A stretch of 64,000 nt of DNA from Oleiharenicola sp. Its GTDB lineage: Bacteria > Verrucomicrobiota > Verrucomicrobiia > Opitutales > Opitutaceae. The notes beneath the pieces were generated by a model. That model had not been told where the DNA came from, did not search any database, and worked only from the letters and a program-made list of their open reading frames with translations. The stretch is taken from assembly GCA_025363455.1 (NCBI GenBank), contig JANYDW010000048.1, forward strand, positions 56,962 through 120,961, in the 5' to 3' direction. This document shows positions 18,915 through 27,877 of the stretch, one piece after another. The translations under genes and the position numbers were made by a program. Within the stretch, counting starts at the first letter, position 1. The number at the start of each line of letters is the position of its first letter.

Positions 18915-19014
18915 CGTCAGTCTGATCCCGCGGTCGCGGGAGAAGAATCCACCAAGGCGGCTCTACGCTCGTTACGAAGTTTTCGTGGATCCTTCACTAC
19001 GTTCAGGATGACGG
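18915..19014. repeat. dispersed repeat, family B copy 2
   Basis: An imperfect inverted repeat has ends CAGTCTGATCCCGCGG and GGATCCTTCACTACGTTCAG. It lies inside the operon between the homospermidine synthase stop and the decarboxylase start, so it is transcribed and can fold. Confidence 0.7.
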
Positions 19015-19023
19015 AGAGGGGGT

Positions 19024-20481
19024 TTACCCCGCATCGGTCACGAGGAAATTCTTGAACTGCCACGGATCCTTCCGGTCGAGGTCGGCGTCGTTGTAGCCCG
19101 CAAAGGTCGTGTCGCGGTGCTTCAACGGAGTCCAGTCGTACGGCTTGGACATCCACTTGCCGAGATATGGCTTGGAGATCTTCAGGATGTAGTCGTGCGG
19201 CAGGTCGTCCGCCACCACGACACCGGATTCCGGGTTCTCGATCATCCACATGAGCGCGGCCACCACGGAGATCGCGACCTGCATCGTCGTCGCGTTCTGG
19301 TGCGGCACCAGGCGGCGGGATTCCTCGATGCTGAGATCTGAACCGACCCACCAGGAGTTGTACTCATGACCCATGATCAACGCACCCAGGACATCGGAGC
19401 CCTTGGTGATTTCGTCGTTCATGATGCGCTGGTTCTCGTTCAGATGGTAGTTGTAGCCGCGCATTTCGTTGAGCGAGGCGATGGCCTCGTCGCAGGGGCA
19501 GTAGGCGTAGTGCATCGTCGGGCGGTAGACGGCCTTGCCGTTCTTCCAGACCGTGAGCTTGTCGGAGATGGTGAAAGCCTCGCCGTGCCGGACCACCATG
19601 CCGAGGATGTTCCAGTCCGGCACGAAGGAGCGGACCCAGACGTTGATGCCCATCTGCGCGAGGCAGATCTGGTTCTTTGGCCCTTCCTTGTGCGTGAAGG
19701 CGTGCTGCGGGAGCGTCTTCTCGTGCGTACCCCAGCCCATTTCGGAGGTCGTGGTGCCTTCCTCACGGAAGCCCTCGATGCTCCAGGTGTTCACAAACTC
19801 GTCGATTTCCTTCGGCTTGTCCGTGATCTGGGTGTCACGCTCGGAGCAGTGGATGACCTTCACGCCGAGTTCCTGGGCGAGGAGGTTGAACTGGCCACCC
19901 TCGATGAGGCTGGCGATCTTCGCAGCGCGGGCGCCCTTGGCCTTGCCGTCCTTGATGAGCTTGCGGCCGATGTCGATGAGGCCCTGCTTGACGAAGTGTG
20001 AGATGAGGCCGGGATTGGCGCCATGTTCGATGACAGCGGTCGGGCCCTTGGTTTTCCATTTGGCCAGCATGCGCCGCAGATTCATGTGGCGGTAGTAAAG
20101 CGTCTTGGTCGTCGGATGCGCATTCGGGCCGCTCGCGTACGGATCCCACAGCTCGGTCGAGGTGTTGATGTAGCGCACCCCGTTGTCGTGGCACCACTGC
20201 AGGATTTCGCAGGCGTCGATGTTCCAAGCCAGGTCGATCAGCATGTCGCCGGGGCCGACATGTTTCGCCAGCAACTTGGTCATGTTCTTTTCGGTCACAC
20301 GATCGCGCACGAAGCGGACCCCCTTCTTGATCCAAGGGGCGAGCTTGGCCTTGCGATCCTCAAAGTCCATCACCGTGACGTTCTTCGCGGGCACCTTGAG
20401 GTGCTTGAACAGGATGGGCAGGGTGCACTCGGCAACTGCGCCGTAGCCGACGAACAGGATCTTATTTTTGAATGGGAGCAT
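19024..20481 (-). CDS. hss: homospermidine synthase
   Basis: This 485-residue enzyme of the saccharopine dehydrogenase-like fold condenses putrescine units, with NAD, into sym-homospermidine. The N-terminal Rossmann motif is ILFVGYGAVAECTLPILF. Further family blocks are INTSTELWDPYASG, IEHGANPGLISHFVKQGL and GWGTHEKTLPQHA. Its size fits bacterial homospermidine synthases. It precedes the ornithine decarboxylase-like gene on the same strand with a repeat between them. Confidence 0.93.
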   Translation of the reverse strand: MLPFKNKILFVGYGAVAECTLPILFKHLKVPAKNVTVMDFEDRKAKLAPWIKKGVRFVRDRVTEKNMTKLLAKHVGPGDMLIDLAWNIDACEILQWCHDNGVRYINTSTELWDPYASGPNAHPTTKTLYYRHMNLRRMLAKWKTKGPTAVIEHGANPGLISHFVKQGLIDIGRKLIKDGKAKGARAAKIASLIEGGQFNLLAQELGVKVIHCSERDTQITDKPKEIDEFVNTWSIEGFREEGTTTSEMGWGTHEKTLPQHAFTHKEGPKNQICLAQMGINVWVRSFVPDWNILGMVVRHGEAFTISDKLTVWKNGKAVYRPTMHYAYCPCDEAIASLNEMRGYNYHLNENQRIMNDEITKGSDVLGALIMGHEYNSWWVGSDLSIEESRRLVPHQNATTMQVAISVVAALMWMIENPESGVVVADDLPHDYILKISKPYLGKWMSKPYDWTPLKHRDTTFAGYNDADLDRKDPWQFKNFLVTDAG

Positions 20482-20754
20482 GATTACGAAGCGTTGGTTT
20501 TTCTTGCCGAGCTGGCCGCGAACCTACGCTGCCGGTCATGGGAAAATAGAAACAAAATGTGCAGCCGAATCAGGCGGCAGTGCAAGCGATTATTGAGTGA
20601 CGAACCGAAGACGGAAGCGCGACCGGGCAACCAGCCGAGTTTCGCATCCGCGACTTAATGTTGTGTCCCGCAACACGACTGTCCAGTTATTCATGAAGTC
20701 AGCAGGAGCGGAGTACTCGCGCCGGCTAAAGAAGGCCTCAAGGTAACGTTAGCC
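20482..20754. other. intergenic gap at the left edge of the AT-richer island
   Basis: These 273 bases separate homospermidine synthase from the divergent DUF3293 gene. Base composition shifts visibly towards A and T from about 20,540. I see no tRNA, integrase gene or direct repeat that would mark an attachment site. Confidence 0.4.
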
Positions 20755-21621
20755 ATGAATTCCCTACCCACTGAGTTCACCCAAGTATATTTCCGAGCGG
20801 ATCAACCCAAAGAAGGGTGGCCCCAGCAGTTCGCTATTGTTACTGCGTATAATCCCGAAGGGCAGATTACCGAGGCGACATCAAATATAGCTTCCGATCT
20901 GAAGCTGCGCAGCACTCTGCAGGAAATGGGGCTCTCTCATTTCCGCGTCACCGGCGGGTCTCGTGACGGGAAACACCAGGAACCCGGTTGGGGTATAGCG
21001 CTGCATTCACCACGGCCAGCCCAGGAACTCTGCGCGCAATTCAAACAACTGGCCTTTTTCTGGATTCTTAACGGCAGGCTAGCACTCGTGGATACCCGTA
21101 GCGACGAGTCGACCATCCAGGCTGAATGGTCGCAGCGTTGGCTCGGTTCAGCATTTTGGGAACCATCGAGCTCAACAGAAACATCCAAAGACCTGGTCTA
21201 CCGCCGAATTCCACATCAGCCTGAACTCTTAATTTTTGCCCCAAGATCGCGCGCGTTTTTCGTCCATCAAATCTGGTCGGCAATTAAATTAGCACAGACC
21301 TGGCGTGAATTCTCAGCCCTACTTCCCTCCGGTGAATGGTCCCGGATGTTGGAACAATTGGACGAGAGCCCTGATGATTCCGATAAATTTGATGAAGAAT
21401 TACTGCCCGGTTATTCTGACGGAGACTATCCCCCATGGCTGCAGGCGGAAATTGGCCGATGCCTTCCAGTCGCGGCGTTACAGAACTACTGCCAAGAGGT
21501 GGACAGCGGCATCAACGGTTCTTTCTGCAAGATACCGCAAACCAATGAATCACACCTTGTCGCCACTCTTGAGCACTCGGGATACTCGGTTGAGCGAAAA
21601 GACGACTGGTTTTTCTACTAA
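20755..21621 (+). CDS. DUF3293-like protein with unknown C-terminal part
   Basis: The first 125 or so residues match the DUF3293 pattern (FAIVTAYNPEGQ, a conserved Asn in ATSNIASDLKL, then GWGIALHSPRPAQELCAQFKQLAFFWI). The remaining 160 residues are acidic in the middle (LDESPDDSDKFDEELLPGYSDGDYPPW) and I do not recognise them. It is 288 residues with no signal peptide or membrane helix. It lies in a visibly AT-richer island with different codon use, which suggests acquisition by transfer. Confidence 0.6.
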   Translation: MNSLPTEFTQVYFRADQPKEGWPQQFAIVTAYNPEGQITEATSNIASDLKLRSTLQEMGLSHFRVTGGSRDGKHQEPGWGIALHSPRPAQELCAQFKQLAFFWILNGRLALVDTRSDESTIQAEWSQRWLGSAFWEPSSSTETSKDLVYRRIPHQPELLIFAPRSRAFFVHQIWSAIKLAQTWREFSALLPSGEWSRMLEQLDESPDDSDKFDEELLPGYSDGDYPPWLQAEIGRCLPVAALQNYCQEVDSGINGSFCKIPQTNESHLVATLEHSGYSVERKDDWFFY

Positions 21622-21777
21622 ACCCACGTGCATTAACAGACCCGGGGCCACCTTCCCGGATCAATTGCTAAACCTGTCTGGGCTGGCTAGCGGCTTTGCT
21701 CTTTTTGGGGCAAGCCGGAGCAATTCTCGCACCTATACAGGCCTGACTCAAAGAAGGCTGCCGCGAACAACCCTCTA

Positions 21778-22059
21778 TTAGGGAGCTCGCCGCGCAGTGC
21801 GAATTGGTGCCTTGGGACGGACTTTAGCCTTACTGCCTGCCTGAGCAGAAGTGTTCTTTGTGACATTATAGAAATGCTGCACTTGGTGCGCAAGCAGAGC
21901 GGCAGTCTCGCGAATCAATGCTGCGCTGGTGGTCAAATGGATCGCATGCTCAAGCACATAACTATTCAGTGCTCCCGCATGAACATGCGCTTCTTCGGCT
22001 GCCTTCCTCATCGTTAGAACGTAGGGACGGATTCGTTGGGTATTGCTGCTTTGTTTCAT
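21778..22059 (-). CDS. small basic hypothetical protein
   Basis: I place the start at ATG 22059 (MKQSSNTQRIRPYVLTMRKAAEEAHVHAG), giving 93 residues. The N-terminal two thirds look helical, and the C-terminal tail is strongly basic (KAKVRPKAPIRTARRAP), as in nucleic acid-binding proteins. I do not recognise the family. It follows another small gene on the same strand, 31 bp upstream, so the two probably form an operon. Confidence 0.5.
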   Translation of the reverse strand: MKQSSNTQRIRPYVLTMRKAAEEAHVHAGALNSYVLEHAIHLTTSAALIRETAALLAHQVQHFYNVTKNTSAQAGSKAKVRPKAPIRTARRAP

Positions 22060-22090
22060 GATAGTTGTTGTCCGACGGAAATCATTAACT

Positions 22091-22405
22091 TCACAGCCGA
22101 TCCACACACCTGGGCGTTCTCTTTAGGTGATCGTCCGGGGTATCACCCAGAAGTCGCGCGGAAGAAAAACGTTTGGCTCGCTCGTCACTGAATGCAATGA
22201 GCCTCGCCACAAGTAGCTCCATATCTGAAGCGCTAATATGAGCTTTGGGTGCTGGCTCACCATGTTTGTCCCTATGCCAAAACACTTTTATCGGATCGAA
22301 CATCACATAATGATCATCCATGAACATCACTTTGATCCAGGCACTGCCGGGCATGGTCAGTAAGCGCACTTGAAGATGCGGCCCGATTGAAATGGTATAA
22401 TTCAT
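22091..22405 (-). CDS. hypothetical protein of the island
   Basis: The 104-residue soluble protein starts MNYTISIGPHLQVRLLTMPGSAWIKV. No signal peptide, membrane helix or known motif is visible. Its position just upstream of the small basic protein gene suggests joint expression. Codon use is less GC-biased than in neighbouring chromosomal genes. Function unknown. Confidence 0.5.
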   Translation of the reverse strand: MNYTISIGPHLQVRLLTMPGSAWIKVMFMDDHYVMFDPIKVFWHRDKHGEPAPKAHISASDMELLVARLIAFSDERAKRFSSARLLGDTPDDHLKRTPRCVDRL

Positions 22406-22509
22406 ATCGTACGATTGGTGTTTTGTGGATCAAACATCAGTCGTTTCAGGTAAGCGATTAATCATATGAATGGATATCGTCTGGGCTTTTCTGGAGATCG
22501 AGGCAGTCA

Positions 22510-23502
22510 TCATGCGACCTTCTCGCGCGGAAGCGGCAAAGCCGAAATAATACCCATCCATATAGCGAAGTCGAAAGCCATCCGGACCATTTTTCTCGGC
22601 AGATCTCCGCGGCAATACTCGATCGCACAACAACCGCCCTCACTTGCGGCAAAAAAAGCCAGCGTGGCGCGCTCAATATCAACCCGGCCATGCGGTGCTG
22701 CGGGCATAATGACGAGGTTCTGGTAAAGTTTTAACGTGGAGGCCCGTTCCTCTGTCGTGAGTTCCTCTAGCAACTGCTGCACTATTTCCGGGTGCTGCTC
22801 AGTGAGATGTCGACCGCGTGCCCACCCTTGCTCAACCCAAAAGCCAATCTGCCATGGATCCGGCAGATGCATGGCGCATGCATGTGTCTCGCCAGCCGAC
22901 TGCAGCATCACCCGCCTTTCGACCGGTCGATCACGATAGTGATAACTGACAAATTCGAGGAAGGGAGAACTCAGCGGCTGGAACTGATGGTCTGACCAGT
23001 CGTTAAGCCGGCAAGCGATGAATCGATTCTCCTCGTTCATCAGCAAGGTGCGCCGGATGATGAGAGCGGCAAAATCCACCTGGTGAACTCCAACTGCAAT
23101 TCCCACGGAAAGACTGAAAGCAATCTGCGCATTTATTGAATTTGGCATCTTCGCCACCGGCAGCTCAGCCCAATGAGCTGGCAGGACGCCCCAGAGATTA
23201 TCCACCCAGGAGTCGTCGTCTGAAACCTCTGCCACCAGTTCAGCCGCGGTAATCCGCGTCAATTCCTGGACGGCAGACGGCAACTTGAGTGCCGCCGCCA
23301 GCCTGGTCGCGTCTGCGGGGTATTCTTTGGCTAGGATCACGGCGTTGGTGAAGGCGAGCACCGTGGCCCGCATCCCAAAGCGGGCGTCACGTTCAAAACC
23401 AAATTCCCCATAGTATTTCAACATACTGGAAATGATTTCGTTCGCGGAAACGCCCGTCGAAGACGGCTCCGTAGAAGAGGAGGTATGGCGAGTGGATTTC
23501 AT
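22510..23502 (-). CDS. hypothetical protein of the island
   Basis: I chose ATG 23502 (MKSTRHTSSSTEPSS), giving 330 residues; the longer ORF begins with TTG and adds 30 residues. The protein opens with a Ser/Thr-rich stretch and then appears mostly alpha-helical, with tryptophan-rich patches (DDSWVDNLWGVLPAHWAEL) and a Cys pair (GGCCAIEYCRG). No family is recognised. It is the first of three minus-strand genes in the island, about 105 bp upstream of the next one. Confidence 0.5.
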   Translation of the reverse strand: MKSTRHTSSSTEPSSTGVSANEIISSMLKYYGEFGFERDARFGMRATVLAFTNAVILAKEYPADATRLAAALKLPSAVQELTRITAAELVAEVSDDDSWVDNLWGVLPAHWAELPVAKMPNSINAQIAFSLSVGIAVGVHQVDFAALIIRRTLLMNEENRFIACRLNDWSDHQFQPLSSPFLEFVSYHYRDRPVERRVMLQSAGETHACAMHLPDPWQIGFWVEQGWARGRHLTEQHPEIVQQLLEELTTEERASTLKLYQNLVIMPAAPHGRVDIERATLAFFAASEGGCCAIEYCRGDLPRKMVRMAFDFAIWMGIISALPLPREKVA

Positions 23503-23738
23503 GGGCGAATAACTTGCTCCGGCGAGTGCGCATCGAGACAAAGAACTCAAGCTGGGCCTGAGGTAATTTGGAGGCTTTGCCTCCCACATCAATGGACCAC
23601 CGCGGTCTGTTATTTATCTGCTAGGCGAAAAACACAGGCTCGGTTGGCGGGCACCCAACAAGGATGTCACTCTAACGATGCGCAATAGAAGGAACGGACG
23701 CACTATAACATACCTGTCAAATGCACGGGTATGAGTTC
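23503..23738. other. gap at the right edge of the island
   Basis: The bases between the 330-residue protein and the small ORF at 23739 hold no long ORF, no clear hairpin and no tRNA. Composition returns to the high-GC level near 23,740. Confidence 0.35.
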
Positions 23739-23852
23739 ATGGCTGCCCCACCCGCTCTAGCCGCGCGACCCGAGCTGGTCAGCCGCGAATACACCCATAT
23801 GGATGGCGCGACCAAGCGGCAAGCGATCCGCAAATTCCCTGCCTTGGCTTGA
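23739..23852 (+). CDS. possible 37-residue ORF, maybe a gene remnant
   Basis: A short frame opens with ATG (MAAPPALAARPELVSREYTHMDG) and closes with TGA just before the argJ end. The C-terminal GATKRQAIRKFPALA is basic and could be the tail of a lost protein. No ribosome binding site is clear. I list it as a possible remnant at the island border, with low confidence. Confidence 0.2.
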   Translation: MAAPPALAARPELVSREYTHMDGATKRQAIRKFPALA

Positions 23853-23875
23853 GACGATCTAGCGCATCCGAGCGC

Positions 23876-25108
23876 CTACTCGCTCTTGTTGTAGTTCACG
23901 TAGCCTTCGGTCAGGTCGCTCGCGAGCAGGCGGAATGACGCCTTTCCGAGGTGCAGGTTGAGGGTGATGGTGAAGCGACGGGCCTTCACGATCTCCTTCC
24001 ACTTCGGCTTAAGCTCGGGGTGCGGCTTGCCGGCGGTCATTGCGGGGGTGTCGTTGTAGAAAATGTCCAGCTTCGCCTCGACCAGTTTCGCCTTGGCGTA
24101 GCCGGCGGCGTCGGCCAACCGGCCCCAGTTCGGGTCCTCGCCATACCAGGAGGATTTCACGAGCAGGGAGTTGCCGATGGCGCGGGCGACTTTCTCGGCG
24201 TCTTCAGAGGAAGCGGCGCCGAGAACTTTCAGCTCGACGACCTTCGTGATCTTCTCGCCGTCGGAGACGATCTTCTCCGCGAGGGCCTCGCAAGCCTTCC
24301 AGACGGCCTCGGCGAACAGCACGCGCAGTTCGCGGGGGCTCTTGTCGCCGACGCTGACCCCGGAGTGGCCGTTGGCCAGCATAAGCACGGTGTCGTTGGT
24401 GCTCATGTCGCCATCGACCGTGATGCAGTTAAAGGTGCCCGCGACGGCCTCGGAGAGTGTCTTCTGCAGGAAGCTGCGCGGCACCGAGAAATCGGTCGCG
24501 AGAAACGCCAGCATGGTGGCCATGTTGGGCTGGATCATGCCCGCGCCCTTGGCGATGCCGGAGACGAAGTGCTTCTTGCCGTCATAGGTGAAGCTCACCG
24601 TGACGGTCTTGGGCTTCGTGTCGGACGTGAGGATGGCGTTAGCCGCCCGGGTGCCGTGGTCGGGGCTGCGGCCCTTGTCGGTGACTGTGCGCTCAAGGCC
24701 CTTGAGCAACTTCATCATCGGCATTGGCTGGCCGATGCGACCGGTGGAACAGACAAAGAACGACGTAGGCTTTAGATTGAGCGAAGCCGCGATGCGCTGG
24801 GCGGTCAGCTGGGCGTCGCGCAGGCCTTCGGGGCCGGTGCAGGCGTTGGCGTTGCCGGAGTTCGCCACGATGCCGTGGAACGGACCGCCATGGGCGAGGT
24901 GCTTCTGACAAAGCAGAACCGGGGCCGCCTTGACCGCGTTGGTCGTGAAGGTGCCGGCGGCAGTACAAGGCCGGAGGGAAAAGAGCAGCGCGAGATCGAG
25001 GCGCTTCAGATCATTTTTGTCACGGATGTCGCAGGCCACGCCGGCCGCGTCAAAGCCGGGCACATCGGTAATGCCGGCGCTATCAGGGGTAACGGTCAGT
25101 GGGCTCAT
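23876..25108 (-). CDS. argJ: glutamate N-acetyltransferase/amino-acid acetyltransferase
   Basis: ArgJ transfers the acetyl group of N-acetylornithine back to glutamate and, when bifunctional, also uses acetyl-CoA. The 410-residue precursor contains the self-cleavage region KGAGMIQPNMATMLAFLATD, where the Thr of ATML becomes the nucleophile of the beta chain. The C-terminal EGYVNYNKSE is typical. No argA is seen here, so bifunctionality is plausible. The start lies 7 bp after the argC stop, indicating an operon. Confidence 0.95.
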   Translation of the reverse strand: MSPLTVTPDSAGITDVPGFDAAGVACDIRDKNDLKRLDLALLFSLRPCTAAGTFTTNAVKAAPVLLCQKHLAHGGPFHGIVANSGNANACTGPEGLRDAQLTAQRIAASLNLKPTSFFVCSTGRIGQPMPMMKLLKGLERTVTDKGRSPDHGTRAANAILTSDTKPKTVTVSFTYDGKKHFVSGIAKGAGMIQPNMATMLAFLATDFSVPRSFLQKTLSEAVAGTFNCITVDGDMSTNDTVLMLANGHSGVSVGDKSPRELRVLFAEAVWKACEALAEKIVSDGEKITKVVELKVLGAASSEDAEKVARAIGNSLLVKSSWYGEDPNWGRLADAAGYAKAKLVEAKLDIFYNDTPAMTAGKPHPELKPKWKEIVKARRFTITLNLHLGKASFRLLASDLTEGYVNYNKSE

Positions 25109-25115
25109 GGAAAAT

Positions 25116-26147
25116 TCAAAGCAGCCCGGCCGTCTCGGGCAGACCGAGCCACAGATTCATGATCTGCACGGCCTGGCCGCTGGCGCCCTTGACGAGATTG
25201 TCGAGGGCGGAGGTGATGACGAAGTTGCCAGTGCGGGCATCGTACACCGCCGACAAGTCGAGCCGGTTGGTCCCGGTAACGTGGGCGGAATCCGGGGTCT
25301 CGCCCGTGGGAAGGATCGCGACGAAGGGTTTGCCCGCATAAGCCGACCGCCATGCGGCATAGAGTGTGTCGATCGTCGCGCCCAGGGCGGCGGGCACAGT
25401 GGTCGTGGTGATGATGCCCCGGCGCATCGGAGCGAGGTGGGGATTGAACTGCACGACAAGCTTCGCCCCCATGGCGACGGAAAGCTGCTCCTCGATCTCC
25501 GCGAGGTGGCGGTGCTTGGTCAGGCCGTAGGCCTTGGCGCTCTCGGCCCGCTCGACATAGAGATATTGTTCCTCGACCTTCTTGCCGGCGCCGCTGACAC
25601 CGGAGAACGAATTAACGACAATGTGCTCCTTCGCGATGACGCCCGCCTTGAGCAAGGGCACCAGCGGTACGATGGTGCTGGTCGGGTAGCAACCGGGGGC
25701 GGCCGCCAGTTTGATCTCGGTCTTCCACCGGGGATCGGTCAGCTCGGGCAGGATGAAGCGGGCCGACGGCAGCAACTCGGGCGCGTGGTGGTGGCCGTAA
25801 TACTTCTCGTAGGTCGCGAGATCGGCGACGCGGAAGTCGGCACTTAGGTCGACCACCTTCCGGCCGGCCGGGACGAGGGCCTTGGCGAATTCCGCGGCGG
25901 TGCCGTGCGGGAGGGCCAGAAACCACAGGTCGACATCGGTGCGGGCCGCGAGGGTGGCCGCGTCGGAATCGGTGAACTTAAGGTGGTCCGCCGCGGTGCC
26001 GCGCAGGGCGGGAATGACTTGGGACACGGGCTTGCCCGCATGCTGTCGTGAAGTGACCGCCGTCAGTTTGACCGACGGGTGGCCGAGGAGGAGCTTGACC
26101 AGAACTTCGCCGGAGTAACCCGACGCGCCGACAATGCCGACATTCAT
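25116..26147 (-). CDS. argC: N-acetyl-gamma-glutamyl-phosphate reductase
   Basis: ArgC reduces acetylglutamyl phosphate with NADPH. The N-terminal Rossmann motif is VGIVGASGYSGEVLVKLL and the catalytic Cys lies in AAAPGCYPTSTI at about residue 151. The length of 343 is standard. It is the first arginine gene after the rpsI terminator, so a promoter should lie at 26,150-26,207, where a short palindrome (ATTCCC/GGGAAT) is present. Confidence 0.96.
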   Translation of the reverse strand: MNVGIVGASGYSGEVLVKLLLGHPSVKLTAVTSRQHAGKPVSQVIPALRGTAADHLKFTDSDAATLAARTDVDLWFLALPHGTAAEFAKALVPAGRKVVDLSADFRVADLATYEKYYGHHHAPELLPSARFILPELTDPRWKTEIKLAAAPGCYPTSTIVPLVPLLKAGVIAKEHIVVNSFSGVSGAGKKVEEQYLYVERAESAKAYGLTKHRHLAEIEEQLSVAMGAKLVVQFNPHLAPMRRGIITTTTVPAALGATIDTLYAAWRSAYAGKPFVAILPTGETPDSAHVTGTNRLDLSAVYDARTGNFVITSALDNLVKGASGQAVQIMNLWLGLPETAGLL

Positions 26148-26207
26148 GTAAGAGGGGAGGGAGAGTTATGAATTCCCACGAGGGAATCGAGCAGTTTCGT
26201 GTGCCAA

Positions 26208-26239
26208 TGAAAAAGCGGAGGCCGCGAGGCGCTCCGCTT
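26208..26239 (-). terminator. rho-independent terminator of rplM-rpsI
   Basis: On the minus strand AAGCGGAG-C-GCC pairs with GGC-CTCCGCTT around TCGC, with one bulged C, and is followed by TTTC. It lies 27 bases past the rpsI stop, as expected for a ribosomal protein operon. Confidence 0.75.
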
Positions 26240-26265
26240 GGGTGAGTCTGGATCCAGTAAGCAGA

Positions 26266-26664
26266 TTAACGCTTGGAGAACTGGAAGCGCTTGCGGGCGC
26301 CGGGCTGGCCGGGCTTCTTGCGTTCTTTCTCGCGGGGGTCACGGGTCAGGTGACCGGCCTTCTTGAGAGTGACACGGAGCTCGGGATTAAACTTCAGCAG
26401 GGCGCGGGCGATGCCGTGGGCCACGGCGCCGGACTGCGCGCTGATACCACTGCCGGCGACATTCACGATGACGTCGAACTTTTCCCGGCTGTCCGCGGTG
26501 ACGAGCGGGGCGACGGCGCGCTTCACGAAGTTGTCGTGGGTGAAATAGGACTCGAACTTGCGGTCGTTGACCGAAAGCTGGCCGGTGCCAGCGATGAGGC
26601 GGACACGAGCTGTGGCGGACTTGCGGCGGCCGGTGCCGAGGAAGACGGAGGATTCAGCGCTCAT
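26266..26664 (-). CDS. rpsI: 30S ribosomal protein S9
   Basis: S9 is a small-subunit protein contacting P-site tRNA through its C-terminal tail. The 132-residue sequence shows [14 protein letters not shown] near the start, [19 protein letters not shown] in the middle and the basic tail [11 protein letters not shown]. It lies directly after rplM, 3 bp apart, in the conserved bacterial order. Confidence 0.98.
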   Translation of the reverse strand: MSAESSVFLGTGRRKSATARVRLIAGTGQLSVNDRKFESYFTHDNFVKRAVAPLVTADSREKFDVIVNVAGSGISAQSGAVAHGIARALLKFNPELRVTLKKAGHLTRDPREKERKKPGQPGARKRFQFSKR

Positions 26665-26667
26665 GGG

Positions 26668-27096
26668 TTACTTTAAAACGACGGGGTTCTGCGCCACGTG
26701 ATCGTGGGTCGCGCCCGGGAAAACCCGGAGCTTGGTCAGCATCTTGGCGGCCAGCCGGTTCCGCGGCAGCATGCCCTTGACGGCCTGCGAGATGATAAAC
26801 TCGGGCTTCTTGGTGCGGACCTCGGCGAGCTTGCGGTACTTCTCGCCACCGACGAAGCCGGAGAACGACATGTATTCGGTGTGCTCTTCCTTTTTGCCGG
26901 TGAGGACGACCTTATTCGCGTTGATGACGACAACGAAGTCACCGGTATCGACGTGCGGCGTGTAAGTGGGTTTATTACGGCCGCGCAGGATGTTGGCGGC
27001 TTTAACGGCGAGACGGCCCAGCACCTTGCCCTCGGCATCGATCAGATACCACTTGGGGGGTTGCTTAGTCTCATTCTTGGCCAGATAGGTTTTCAT
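26668..27096 (-). CDS. rplM: 50S ribosomal protein L13
   Basis: L13 is an early-assembly large-subunit protein. The start ATG 27096 (MKTYLAKNETKQPPKWYLIDAEGKVLGRLA) gives 142 residues, the usual size; the ORF track adds 17 upstream residues. Family blocks HVDTGDFVVVINA and GMLPRNRLAAKML are clear. It begins the rplM-rpsI operon that leads into the arginine genes. Confidence 0.98.
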   Translation of the reverse strand: MKTYLAKNETKQPPKWYLIDAEGKVLGRLAVKAANILRGRNKPTYTPHVDTGDFVVVINANKVVLTGKKEEHTEYMSFSGFVGGEKYRKLAEVRTKKPEFIISQAVKGMLPRNRLAAKMLTKLRVFPGATHDHVAQNPVVLK

Positions 27097-27306
27097 AGCG
27101 GAAAGGGGCCAAAGGGAAAGGTTCTCTCCTACCCTGTCAACACCCAACCTTTCACATTCTAAGATCGGGCTGCGCGGATGGTTTAATCGCTAAAAGCCCG
27201 ATGCTTACATGGCTGAGTCTACCTACCGAGGTCCTTGGTGGCGTAATATTTGGCCGGCGCAAACCAAGTTTGTTTTCGGCCGGAATATTCGCACGCTCCT
27301 GCACTC

Positions 27307-27699
27307 ATGACCCCTCCCCAACGACCACTCCTCCTTGCTGCCGGCCTGCTGGGATTTACTGGTGTGGCCCTCGGTGCCTTTGGCGCCCACGGACTCAGGG
27401 AGATCTTGGAACCGGCAGGAAAGTTGGAAACTTGGAAAACCGCCGTCTTCTACCAACTGATTCACGCCGTCGCCCTGCTCGCCCTGGCCGGGTGGGCAGA
27501 TCCGGTCGCCCGGAGGATCGGCTGGTGGTGGATTGCCGGAGTGCTGTTTTTCTCGGGCTCCCTCTACGGCCTGGCACTCGGCGGACCGAAAATCCTGGGA
27601 CCCATCACGCCGTTCGGCGGTGTGGCCTTTCTTATCGGGTGGGGATGGCTGGCGGTGAGCGCGTGGAAGCGGCCCGGCAGCGAGGTCGGAGAGCTGTAG
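27307..27699 (+). CDS. DUF423 (YgdD-like) membrane protein
   Basis: The 130-residue inner membrane protein has four hydrophobic helices. It carries the DUF423 signature (GFTGVALGAFGAHGL near the start, then FYQLIHAVALLALA, LFFSGSLYGLAL and ITPFGGVAFLIGWGWLA). The start ATG 27307 fits the family. The function of DUF423 proteins is not established. It is divergent from rplM. Confidence 0.88.
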   Translation: MTPPQRPLLLAAGLLGFTGVALGAFGAHGLREILEPAGKLETWKTAVFYQLIHAVALLALAGWADPVARRIGWWWIAGVLFFSGSLYGLALGGPKILGPITPFGGVAFLIGWGWLAVSAWKRPGSEVGEL

Positions 27700-27700
27700 G

Positions 27701-27719
27701 GCGGGGTCGCTGACCCCGC
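27701..27719. repeat. short GC hairpin after the DUF423 gene
   Basis: GCGGGGTC and GACCCCGC form an 8-bp stem around GCT directly after the stop codon. There is no T tract, so it may be a repeat or an RNA-stabilising hairpin. Confidence 0.4.
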
Positions 27720-27817
27720 GGGGGGGCGCCGATTTCCCAGCCGCAGCGCAGGCTGCGCGACTGGTCCCGGGTCCGCAGCAGCGGACAACAGGACACATCG
27801 GCGACAGTCGTCGGTGT

Positions 27818-27862
27818 GCCCCTCGACGGGCTCGGGGTCCTGAGCTTGTCGAACGGAGAAAC
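27818..27862. repeat. dispersed CTCGACGGGCTCGGG/CTGAGCTTGTCGAA repeat
   Basis: This GC-rich imperfect palindrome (CCCTCGACGGGCTCGGG then CCTGAGCTTGTCGAACGG) resembles short intergenic repeats seen in many bacterial genomes. It lies between two convergent genes. Confidence 0.5.
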
Positions 27863-27877
27863 CGACGACCACCTTCT

